In this document: piece by piece, positions 10,922-19,704 of the stretch
Layout of the letters: each line of letters begins with the position of its first letter
Position numbering within the stretch: position 1 is the first letter of the stretch
NCBI GenBank assembly: GCA_963681505.1
Contig: OY811972.1
Span: 4,928,332-4,992,331 of the forward strand
Length of the DNA stretch: 64,000 nucleotides
Origin: Eunapius fragilis
Taxonomy: Eukaryota > Porifera > Demospongiae > Spongillida > Spongillidae
Direction of reading: 5' to 3'
Notes under the pieces: generated by a model
What the model was told of the DNA's origin: nothing
What the model saw: the letters and a program-made list of their open reading frames with translations, nothing else
The model's database searches: none
Position numbers and translations under genes: made by a program

Positions 10922-11917
10922 ATGGCTCAATTGAGGAGCGATAACTCTTCGTTCGACAAGGACGATGGGAAGGACGAGAACACGCCCATCTCTGAGCTGG
11001 CTCCTACCGGCGACGACGACACCTTCGTTGCGGACAACAAGTGCCTCATGTGCCTGGAGAGGGTGTTCACCAAGAAGGTCCTCCAGCTGTTCGCCGAGCT
11101 GAGCGGCGAGTTCATCGGGACCTTCTTCCTTACTCTCATCATCACCACCGTTGTAGCCACGGACGTCCTACTGAAGGCGGAGGTCAGCTTGTGGAACGTG
11201 GCCTTCATTTCGGGGATGGGCGTCGGCCTGAGCATCTACTCCACCTCGTACTTCTCCAACTCCCACCTCAATCCCGCCGTCACGATGGCCTTCGGCATCG
11301 TCCGCTGGCGGGTGTTCTCTTGGAAGAAGATAATCCCTTACATGCTGGTACAGCTGTTTGGCGGGTTTCTCGCGGCGGCCATGATGTACGCTATGTACTG
11401 GGACTCCATAGCCCTGTACGAACGTCAGAACAACATCACAAGGGGGGAGAACACCTCCGTAGTCACGGCCTCCATCTTCGGCACCTACTTCCCCAATCCC
11501 GCATATGATATATACAAGACGCGCCCCTACTACGCCGTGTCGCCGTTTAAGGCGATGGTGATCGAGGCGTGGGGTACGGGGATGCTGGTCTTTATGATAT
11601 TCAGCTTCTCCGACCCGAGCAACAGCAGCGTCGGGAGCAGCAAGAGCAAGGTGGCCGTCCCAATTCTGATAGGGCTGACTGTAGCCGTCATCATTAGCCT
11701 CTACGCCCCGCTGACGCAAGCAGGTTTGAACCCCGCTCGGGATTTTGGACCCCGGTTGTTTGCGGCTATAGCGGGCTGGGACAAGGTCGCCATTCCCGGT
11801 CCGCGGAACGGATCATGGGTGTACATCGTGGGCCCCATAATCGGCGGCCCCCTCGGGGGCATCCTATATGACTGGGTAGTAGCACGGTTGGCAAAGCGCC
11901 GCGATTTAGTTAGTTGA
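10922..11917 (+). CDS. aquaglyceroporin (MIP family channel), intronless
   Basis: A single uninterrupted frame of 331 aa. The first NPA box is N117-P118-A119 (S-H-L-N-P-A-V). The second is N270-P271-A272-R273-D274 (G-L-N-P-A-R-D-F-G-P-R). The Asp after the second NPAR is the classic mark of glycerol-conducting MIPs, while R273 is the selectivity-filter arginine. The expected six membrane spans plus two half-helices are visible from about residue 55 to 320. An acidic cytosolic N-terminus of about 50 residues precedes them. N-glycosylation sequons at N171 and N177 fall in loop C, which is extracellular in this family. The family transports water, glycerol and small uncharged solutes across the plasma membrane, passively. 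It is more GC-rich than its surroundings and lacks introns, unlike its intron-rich neighbour, so retroposition or compact-gene ancestry is possible. The exact subfamily is not resolved. Confidence 0.95.
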   Translation: MAQLRSDNSSFDKDDGKDENTPISELAPTGDDDTFVADNKCLMCLERVFTKKVLQLFAELSGEFIGTFFLTLIITTVVATDVLLKAEVSLWNVAFISGMGVGLSIYSTSYFSNSHLNPAVTMAFGIVRWRVFSWKKIIPYMLVQLFGGFLAAAMMYAMYWDSIALYERQNNITRGENTSVVTASIFGTYFPNPAYDIYKTRPYYAVSPFKAMVIEAWGTGMLVFMIFSFSDPSNSSVGSSKSKVAVPILIGLTVAVIISLYAPLTQAGLNPARDFGPRLFAAIAGWDKVAIPGPRNGSWVYIVGPIIGGPLGGILYDWVVARLAKRRDLVS

Positions 11918-12135
11918 TGACGTTATCTGTTAACAACCTGCTGATTTCCTGTTCTCTGTTAAACAATATATGCGCATATACGTCTACTGTGTGTGCGCAT
12001 GCATTAGGGAGAAACTGATCTATATATGCATGTGTGCATTGTTTCGTGAAATTTTTTTTTTTGTGTGAGACGGTCACTTCGTTGATTGGGAGATTGTTAT
12101 AATTAATTCCGTGATTGATGCTGACTTATCATGGA
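11918..12135. other. 3' flank of the aquaporin gene
   Basis: AT-rich sequence with no gene. Poly(A)-signal variants (ATTAAA near 12198 and 12289) lie just inside the start of the inverted-repeat arm, so the transcript end may reach into the repeat. Confidence 0.4.
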
Positions 12136-12204
12136 TTGATCACGTCACATAATGATTTAGGGTTCGTTGATTGTGAGATTCATTATACTTCTTTTCAAAT
12201 TAAA

Positions 12205-12880
12205 GGAACAAAAGCAAGAGAACTCTTGAAAAGGTTTCACTTGGTTAATGAGCACACGCGTTAATCGTATCAGTAAGATTAAAAAATTAATGCATATCTA
12301 TGGTCACACACTATTAAGAGCAAACAGACATACATTGCACTATTGTAGTGGTTGAGTATTGGCGGCATGGACAGTTACAGAGACTCACATGCATGCATGT
12401 GGATTTACTTCAAGGGACGTGTATAAATGATTTTGGTTTTTAAGCTTATTCTTTCGCGATTAGCTATTAGGCTATAACGTCGACTGTCATTATTGTGGGA
12501 CGACTCACCCGGAACAACGGAAAATTATAGAGGTTTATTATAGGACTTCTGCATGGACTGTAGAATTAAATATAATCACTGCTAACGACGAGCTGATCGA
12601 GCGAATATAGTTTTGATTCCCATTGTCTCATAGCTCCGGTTACCTCGACCTTGGAGCGTCGCAATATGTTATTATAACAGTTCTACTTAAGAGCTCAATT
12701 ATATTCTATGGATAGCTGATTATACTTCGCGGTTTCATATTACACGAACAAAAGCAAGAGAACTCTAGAAAAGATAAAAAATATTTACTTGAACACGCGT
12801 TAATCGTATCGGTAATATTAAAAAATTAAATGCAAATCTATGGACGCACAATATTAAGAGCACACAGACATACATTGCAA
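12205..12880. repeat. pair of ~135-bp direct repeats inside the left arm
   Basis: Segments 12205-12345 and 12747-12880 share AAAAGCAAGAGAACTCT, ACACGCGTTAATCGTATC and ACAGACATACATTGCA in order. The same pair exists in reverse at 41470-41600 and 42510-42660. They could be remnants of terminal repeats of an element, but I cannot assign one. Confidence 0.6.
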
Positions 12881-13285
12881 CGAATTGAAATTAGGATTTT
12901 GTATGTGTGGTTATGAACTAGACATTATAAGTGACCTTCAAGTTGGTAAAATTCTGTTTTTAATTATTAATAAGTGACAATATTACCCTTTCATGCCGGG
13001 ATTCTACAACTGTGGATGCACAACGCTTAAATTAAGTACACTTCAGCATTCTCACCATTCCACTTTAATTCTTTCATGCGTAATGCAGCTAGGTATTACC
13101 ATCCCATCACCTTGAGGATGATAGGCTGATGTATACATGATTTCTTGATACTTTTTTGTTTCATCAATAAAGCATAGTGTATGATGTCATTCACTGTATT
13201 TTTGACCCTTTTTTTATTTCTGTCAATTCCTTATTTATGCTGAACAGAAATTCCCTGTGGTCATTATATTTCAATGGACGCAAAC

Positions 13286-14188
13286 TTAATCTTTAATCTC
13301 CAGGCTCGCGTCCTAGCGCGTTACCGCACGGTGTAAGATCTAGGACGAACTTTGAAGGCTTTTCCTGATCACGTTTGGCCGAAAAATGCGGTTTGAAGAT
13401 TTCATTTTGAAGCATAAGCATCATACAGTACACCAGATATGTTCATTTTGATTAGTTTTGCTCGCAGCGAGTTGTCAACACTTTTAACTATGGATTTCTG
13501 TATAAATGCTTGTCCAATTTATCGGATGCGTTTTTTGTAAGGCAAAATTTGCACGGAACATGTGAGTGAAGTTTGATTACAGAACCCTTGCTATTAATCA
13601 CTACTCTACACACTGGCACAGTTCATTGCTAGAATACTTATATTGATTAGTAGCATGCCCATTTGTACGCATCATCCGGTAGTAATGCTGTTAATGATGA
13701 ATCAAATTGTCTTCTATAACTAAAATACTGTTGCCTGTGGTAGAGGTACCGTCAGTTCCTGTTTAGATTGATATTTGCCTTTGTAATCGTCTTAAACATT
13801 GCATTTAGTGCTCTTTTGTGGTTTTGTACGCATTCGTATAGTTTCGCCACTTCATATGGATTTTTCACTTTTAAATATCCCAAATGGACTGGTAGAACAT
13901 CACCAAAATCCCATTTTAAATATTATTTCCTTTGATGCTGTGCATGACACAACATCATGTGGTTTCCTATCTTATCGCTATTTTTGTAGTTTTAGTTTTA
14001 AAATGTTGGATCTCGCTGTTCATATTACGTAAGAAATCTTTACATGCAGATAGATGTAGTCCAATCCAATCAGTTCTGAGTAAATTGTCTGAGTCAAAAG
14101 TTAATCAGCTTACCTGCACGCTCAGTGTCCTAGCTATAGATCTAAGACAAAAGTCCTTGATCTAGGACATCTGGAGATTAAAGATTAA
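13286..14188. mobile_element. 0.9-kb TIR transposon with subterminal palindromes (left-arm copy)
   Basis: Perfect 18-bp terminal inverted repeats, TTAATCTTTAATCTCCAG at the left and its complement at 14171-14188. Subterminal TCCTAG...CTAGGA palindromic motifs lie just inside each end. No intact transposase is visible; short frames at 13799-14165 match nothing I recognise. A second copy is at 37625-38536 in the other arm. Its terminus resembles that of the 1.3-kb element at 30155-31457. Confidence 0.75.
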
Positions 14189-15540
14189 ACCCTGGGAGAC
14201 AAACTAAAATGTACAGATATACACATGTTTATGGAACAGTGTCCAGCAGAATCACCCTTGTGATACTTTTTCAAAATTTCCAGGACCAGCAAAAGTAACG
14301 CTCGCATTGAAATGTAAGGCTAATGATAAATTCAGTACGTAATAACTTTATGATGAATAGTCCAATTTAGGATGTGTAATAAAAAAATTAGAAAAATTGA
14401 AAACTGTTATGCCTAATATAATTCAATACACATTTGGGAAAGTTCTAGCAAAATCACCCTTCTGGGTACTGCGATTTTTTGCAATAACGATTTGATTTGA
14501 TTGGCATGGGATCTTACAAATTCAGCAATTATAAACGGTTCGCGATATCGATTTCGATCATTCAAGATTAACAAAGAACTTTTTATCTACGTTATACGTT
14601 CGTGTCTGATCCACGCATGATGTAACTGTGGTACTATAATCGCGATCGTTTTGCATCATTAAAGAAAGAGGCATATCAGGCTACTCCTGCTGATTCGTCA
14701 TCTGTAGGATATTACTTCACCTTCTAGTAAATAGTCTCGATGTAGTAAATAGCTATCACATGATCTTAAATAGTCTTGATGTAGTAAATTTCTGTCACGT
14801 TCTATGTTTTAAGGTAGTAACACGTTCTAGTAAATAATTGTGATCATATCGTTCGTACATAAGTACATGCACTACTGAGAATTTATCAGATCATAATAGA
14901 GTACTTGGTCCTCTTTCACAGGAGCTAGTCACAGGGTTAAAGTATCAGCTTCCTGCTCCAGCGCCTTTAAGTGGTTGTACAAAGAGCCTCCGTTCGAGGA
15001 AAACTTTTATCATCATGACCGCGTGGGAGGAGGAGGGTTATGGTATATTATTGGTACATGTATGTGAACTAAAACATGAATTTTTCTATCTTAAAGCTAC
15101 AGTACGCTCTACTTACAAAATTAGCACAGCTTATGTGTTTCTTTTTGAATACTTTGGTACAAATGTCCGAACACTTCTGGTTAGCCTGCTTCCTAACCAG
15201 CGCAGCTGTTCTATTCTATTCATCAATTCCATAACGTTGAATTATGGCATCTGAAAAAATGAATAAGTGTTAATCAACCGATTTGGTACATTTTCTTTTC
15301 ACCGTCTATTATACTATAGCTTTACTGACTTTGCCTGCATGTAAAGTAGGCAGCGTTTCTCGGTCACCTCTTTTACGGGTGACCTTGAACTGCTCAGTGC
15401 ATATCTCCTATCTAGTGAAGAGTATGTCCATCGCCTGAAGACAACACTTCACTGGATCCTTTGCTGCTCATAGACAGCAGGTCCCTCCTATTGACCACAA
15501 AATAGAAATTGCATTATTATTATTTATAATAACCTATGAA

Positions 15541-15831
15541 CAAGTAAATAAAAACATTCTCTAACGAGAGAGTTGTTGGTATATAGGATTGACCAATGGT
15601 GGTGTAAAAAGCATGGAAACAAGAGTGACAGAAATTTTACTGGAAAATTGAAATAGGCCTATATTTAGCCCAGTCAGGCATGCACTGTTCTATTGTAGTG
15701 TGCTAAATTATAGGCCTATTTCAAATTTCCAGTAAAATTTCTGTCACTCTTGTTTCCATGCTTTTTGCACCACCATTGGTCAATCCTATATACCAACAAC
15801 TCTCTCGTTAGAGAATGTTTTTATTTACTTG
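15541..15831. mobile_element. foldback MITE, family 1 (copy in left arm)
   Basis: Nearly perfect long hairpin. CAAGTAAATAAAAACATTCT at the left is mirrored at the right, with inverted repeats of about 130 bases around a short AT-rich centre. Relatives are at 18171-18283 (half), 24387-24671, 43633-43918 and 44877-45160. Non-coding. Confidence 0.9.
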
Positions 15832-15895
15832 TTTCATAAGTTTTTTTTCGCCCTATCGTAGTCAATAATCATAATTATTATAATTATAATAAGAA

Positions 15896-16210
15896 TTAGA
15901 TGATGTGTCCTCGCCCACACCCTCTTCTTCTTCGGGGCTGTCCTTCTCGCCATGCTTGTTCTGGCCAGGTGGGCCTGGTGGGTAGCACTGCTGGTGATGA
16001 TGGGGGCAGCGCTGGTGGTGGTGGTAGGGACAGCGCTGGTGGTGGTGGTGGGGACAGCGCTGGTGGTGCCGGCGGGAGCGCCGGTGGGGGCAGCACTGGT
16101 GATGGTGGTGGTGGGGTGAAGGGGAGAGGAGTCAGAGGATGAATGTAGTCATCCTCTTCCTCCTCTGACCCCTTGTTGGTGAAAAAACATCTGAGGTCTT
16201 CAGCTGCCAT
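15896..16210 (-). CDS. unrecognised proline-rich ORF within the left-arm insertion
   Basis: A 104-aa frame starts M-A-A-E-D-L-R-C-F-F and continues with an acidic E-E-E-E-D-D run and about 60 residues of Pro/Ala/Leu repeats encoded by GGT/GGC triplet repeats, ending in an Arg-rich tail. The non-repetitive start gives some support for real coding. The rest could be a triplet-repeat artefact. It may be part of the transposable element that inserted here. Function unknown. Confidence 0.25.
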   Translation of the reverse strand: MAAEDLRCFFTNKGSEEEEDDYIHPLTPLPFTPPPPSPVLPPPALPPAPPALSPPPPPALSLPPPPALPPSSPAVLPTRPTWPEQAWREGQPRRRRGCGRGHII

Positions 16211-16618
16211 CTACATGTACGTGACAGAGAGTATGATTAAAATTTTACCTCTTTCTTTTTAGTGCAAAGCCTAGAATCCACATAGTATTATTAAATATTT
16301 ACCTCTTTTTTGCAAAGTGCACTATTCAGCGGGTGAATGACTTTTATACCTTGCAAAGCCTTAACACGTGTGTAGACTGTGCTATGATTCTATTGGTCCG
16401 ATTCTATTGGTCCAATTCTATCATATAAATGACAGGGAGGGAAGGGGTGTATGTGTATCAGTTTTGCTAAAAATCTATTGGTCAGATTTGATCCAGTAAT
16501 AATGCTCCCATCTAAACATGGAGGTGTAGCCGACTTTTGTATAGATGGATAGTGTGGGAACTCAGGATGTGAACTACATGGCTCAGTGTAGATCGATAAG
16601 TACAATGTCCGTGCTGTA

Positions 16619-16697
16619 CATAGTCGGGCGGGCCCTACTACCGCGTTTGGTCAGGTAGTAGGGTGACAAGCCCGACCAAACGGGCCGCCCGACTATG
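16619..16697. other. compact nested palindrome with interleaved stems
   Basis: Outer arms CATAGTCGGGCGG and CCGCCCGACTATG extend with GCC/GGGC and one bulge. Inside, CCCTACTACC (16633-16642) pairs with GGTAGTAGGG (16654-16663). The loop between them contains TTTGGTC (16646-16652), which can pair with GACCAAA (16674-16680). The two inner stems are therefore interleaved (pseudoknot order) inside one closing stem. GC-rich against an AT-rich background. Confidence 0.75.
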
Positions 16698-16897
16698 CAA
16701 ATGTTGCATACACAGCTTTTTAATGTTAATACAACATGCCATAACATACCTTTGGGTGGTAGTGGTAGTTCTGTGAGGTATGGTAGTGGTAGTTCTGTGA
16801 CCCCTGCGGTACCGCGTCCTCTCGGAAGCACATTTAGCCAATCGGACAGCGGGGTCATTCCAATACCGACTCTATTTAGACGCTTTAATGGCAGCTG

Positions 16898-17126
16898 AAT
16901 AGACAACTTCACGATCTGATTATTTTGTACTCCGGATGTGATGTCATCTAGACACTCCGAAGAAGTCCGTTGTTGTCTCTAGTTTTTATTGGGCCCCACA
17001 ACGATGTAACTATATGAGGCCCAGTAAAAGCTAGAGACAACAAAGAGACAACAACGGACTTCTTCGTAGTGACTAGGTGACATCACATCCGGAGTACAAA
17101 ATAATCAGATCGTGAAGTTGTCTATT
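16898..17126. mobile_element. foldback MITE, family 2 (copy 1)
   Basis: Ends AATAGACAACTTCACGATC and its complement. Inverted repeats of about 95 bases flank a short central region containing GGGCCC. A near-identical copy is at 49997-50227. Non-coding; no target duplication is obvious. Confidence 0.9.
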
Positions 17127-17550
17127 GTCCTCGTATTTCTGTCTATTATCAGCGCGGTTTGCCTCGAGGTCCTCTTCATATCGCCGCCTTTTAGCAGCAC
17201 GGTTCTCCTCCAGGTCCTTTTCATATAGCCACCTTTTAGCAGCACGGTTCTCCTCGAGGTCCTCTTCATATCGCCGCCTTTTAGCAGATCGCTTATAGAT
17301 TCAATATCTGCGTTGTACTGTCGCATACAGAAGCCTTCTTCTTTTCGGGATCGGCCTTGTAGGTATCGCGTACAGAAGCCTTCTTTTCGGGATCGGCCTT
17401 GTAGTTGTAGCGCACAGAGGCCTTCTTCTTTTCGGGATCGGCCTTGTAGCTGTCGCTAACAGAGGCATTCTGATTGGCCTTGTAGAGCGCTCGGGCTTTA
17501 GCTTTGTTCTCGTCTTGCTTCTGGAGGTATTCCGCTCGTTGCTTAGACAC
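17127..17550 (-). pseudogene. basic/charged tandem-repeat protein fragment, probably transposon-encoded
   Basis: From an ATG at 17550 the frame reads M-S-K-Q-R-A-E-Y-L. It then has repeats of about 16 residues around S-Y-K-A-D-P-E-K-K-K-A-S-V-R (three to four units). After frameshifts it continues with three 15-residue units K-R-R-R-Y-E-E-D-L-E-E-N-R-A-A down to about 17130. The repeats predict charged helices or coiled coil. I associate the Y-K-A-D-P-E-K-K motif with repeat-rich ORFs of sponge mobile elements, from memory only. The reading frame is broken twice and the 5' MITE abuts its end. Confidence 0.4.
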
Positions 17551-18044
17551 TTCTTTGATTACACGAAGGCATTTTTAGCAACTTCACTATAATAGCCAAA
17601 GTAACAACTAAACTGCGATAGGAACACCAAATATATTTAGTGCAGGTTAGAGACTTAAAATTATTAATAAAAATCTATTTATACATTTTAAAATAGAACT
17701 TGATATGTGTCTATGTGGATAACGTGCCGGTGAATTTCGAAGCGATTGATACTATTCCCGTCCTTCTAAACCGTTCCTAGCTCGAGTTATACCTTCCTAA
17801 GAAGAAGAAGAAGAAGACGACGACGACGATGGAGAATTATTTTAGGACTGGGCACGAGAAACAGGAAATTGTTAGTTTCTCTATAACCACACCGTTTTAT
17901 GACACGGAACCAACGTAGAACTGTAGATCGTTGTGCTCTCATTCCGTCGCGATAAAGAGATAAGCGATCCGTTTCTCCGTTGTCCCTCCAGACGCTAGTG
18001 AAGTTTTATTAATGACATTCATCAACCCTCAATCAATCCTATAT

Positions 18045-18066
18045 TGAACCTGCTGCCGCAGGTTCA
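18045..18066. other. 22-nt terminal hairpin of an inserted element (copy R1)
   Basis: 9-bp stem TGAACCTGC / GCAGGTTCA with loop TGCC, at the right end of the insertion in the left arm. The right arm continues directly with the sequence after it (ATTCCAAGAGTC), so this marks the element boundary. The preceding AATGACATTCAT and AATCCTATAT motifs are shared with 45634-45667 and, inverted, with 44511-44550. Confidence 0.7.
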
Positions 18067-18170
18067 GATTCCAAGAGTCATTAATCTTCACAAATGGCCA
18101 AATAAAATGACTTAGCTCAATAAATCATGCTTGTCAGCACCCCTTAAAGCTTATGGCTATTAATGCTTTA

Positions 18171-18283
18171 CAAGTAGATAAAAACATTCTCTAACGAGAG
18201 AGTTGTTGGTATATAGGATTGACCAATGGTGGTGTAAAAAGCACGGAAACAAGAGTGACAGAAATTTTACTGGAAAATTGAAA
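18171..18283. mobile_element. half copy of foldback MITE family 1 at the arm/unit A junction
   Basis: Only the left inverted repeat of the MITE is present, from CAAGTAGATAAAAACATTCT to about ATTTTACTGGAAAATTGAAA. It lies exactly between the inner end of the left arm (18170) and the start of unit A homology (about 18284), so it marks a rearrangement breakpoint. Confidence 0.8.
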
Positions 18284-18985
18284 TGGTCTAGGATTTAGGA
18301 CAAACCGACCAAATTCCATAGCCATCGCAGCTCTATATGGGAGGCTAACCTGACCCTTGTTTGGGCCAACGTCAGGGCAATTCTTAGTAGAGCATTCCAA
18401 GATCATTAACTAACATTAATTGATAGTTATTATGTGTTTAAAATTCTCTTGTATTAATAATAATCTTAATAATGTACACATTCATGTTTTCAATAGTGTT
18501 TCTCTGCCGAAATGTGATCTTTTTGGCAGACTTAGTCTGGTGTTAACTCGTAGCATAGCAAGAGCTATTTTTACGAGATGTCTGCCCCAATCATTTGAGT
18601 AGACTATGTCTGAAACATTAGTTAGGCTTAGGTACTTTGTAGTAGTCTGTTTAATAAGTAGTTATTATTTAGTGTGTTATTATCATGTATGTATGTATTA
18701 TTATACATTGTTAAATTATTTATTTTTTTAATTCAAGATAATTCGCGTACACTTACATAATATAAATACTCTAACCTGCAAACTACTACCTAACACTAAA
18801 GACACATAATAATGCATAATAATTGATGTGGCCTTACAGTCAAGTTAACCTAGACAGGATGGCTCTGCAATTGGCTCTTAATAAGGCCAACCCTAGGCGG
18901 CTGTATAGTCCAAAGAGGTCTTACACTTGGGTTCGTTTAGCCTGGTGGATGTAATTAAAATATTAATATTACTGCAAATAATAAT

Positions 18986-19704
18986 TTCATAATACAACAT
19001 CACCCTCACATTTGCAAGTTAAAGCATGGTGTCCAAGAAGGTCCAGGCTGTGGGCAGGGCAGAAGGAACACTGAGAGCCCTGGGAGGTATCTAGGCCCAG
19101 CCACCACTTGACAGCTACCCTGAAATCAATAGGATCCATAATGCACTCAGGGACACTTTAGTGCACTTCCTTCACCGTGCGCATGCTTCTGTCCAAGTTG
19201 AAGCTGGCGCTGGGCTCTTTCCTGACCATTCGCAGTCACGACCTGCCGATATTCTGGTGCAGAATCGGAACCTTGGGAGGCCTGTTGCCCTGGACATCTC
19301 TGTTGTCTCGCCGCTAAATCCTTCAACTTTAGCTGAAGCGGGAGCAACGGTTGGTGCAGTCCTTGAGGCAACGGAGAGCAGGAAACACCAGGCCAATGAC
19401 GACAAGTGCTCAGCTCTCGGGTGGGTCTCAACCCCTCTAGTAGTTGATTCCTATGGGGCTTGGGGTAAAGAGGCTTCTACATTTTTTGAACAAGTTGCAG
19501 CTCGGCTTGCTATCCACCTGCCGAAGTCACAGGCTTCTTTTGAACTGTTCTCCAACTTAAGCATTTGCTTAATTAGAGCGAATGCTAGAGCCATTCTCCG
19601 AAGAGTGTAGAACCGTTCCTGTGTGTGTTTGATGTGTATTACATATGCGTAGAGATTAATGAGATTATAAAACGTATATACAAAATAATAATAATTTTAT
19701 TCCA
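18986..19704 (+). mobile_element. non-LTR retrotransposon insertion with 5' inversion and 12-bp target duplication
   Basis: Flanked by direct repeats GCAAATAATAAT (18974-18985 and 19705-19716). Unit B has the uninterrupted site near 51495. The left ~145 bases are inverted: on the minus strand they encode V-K-W-W-L-G and C-S-F-C-P...L-G-H-H-A-L-T-C...G-D-V-V. The plus strand resumes with H-N-A-L-R-D and the C-terminal domain. This is the twin-priming arrangement expected of target-primed reverse transcription. Confidence 0.8.
19161..19610 (+). CDS. C-terminal domain of a non-LTR retrotransposon polyprotein (5'-truncated copy)
   Basis: An uninterrupted 149-aa frame. Motifs in order: R-P-A-D-I-L-V, G-R-P-V-A-L-D-I-S-V, S-P-L-N-P-S-T-L, then E-S-R-K-H...C-S-A-L-G-W-V and Y-G-A-W-G, then A-R-A-I-L-R-R. 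The same motifs appear decayed at 3043-4230. The D...E-x-R-K arrangement would suit a PD-(D/E)XK-type nuclease fold, but that is inference. The copy is truncated at the 5' side and cannot encode reverse transcriptase. The intact frame and clean target duplication suggest a young insertion, after the A/B duplication. The annotated start is only the first in-frame ATG; coding continues upstream to the inversion point near 19132. Confidence 0.6.
   Translation: MHFLHRAHASVQVEAGAGLFPDHSQSRPADILVQNRNLGRPVALDISVVSPLNPSTLAEAGATVGAVLEATESRKHQANDDKCSALGWVSTPLVVDSYGAWGKEASTFFEQVAARLAIHLPKSQASFELFSNLSICLIRANARAILRRV

Larger units (their letters stand above)
12136..18170. repeat. left arm of a large inverted repeat (partner 36262-42728)
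   Basis: Read as reverse complement, this arm matches 42728 down to 36262 in blocks: 12136-12690 with 42728-42198; 12690-13105 with 41673-41245; 13105-15500 with 38720-36390; 18070-18170 with 36352-36262. Divergence looks like a few to about ten percent. The left arm carries an extra 2.5-kb insertion (about 15540-18066). The right arm carries two extra segments (38720-41245 and 41673-42198). The spacer between the arms holds ankyrin unit A. The arms consist of nested transposon sequence rather than genes. Confidence 0.85.

Noticed and set aside
11168-11719. 183-aa minus-strand and 155-aa plus-strand frames over the aquaporin
   Set aside because: Shadow frames of a GC-rich coding sequence; the MIP frame has both NPA boxes and explains the region.
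18045-18075. GGTTCAGATTCC resembling a tRNA B-box (SINE or tRNA)
   Set aside because: There is an extra base relative to GGTTCRANTCC, no A-box at the right distance, and the motif is made by the hairpin stem joined to flanking sequence.
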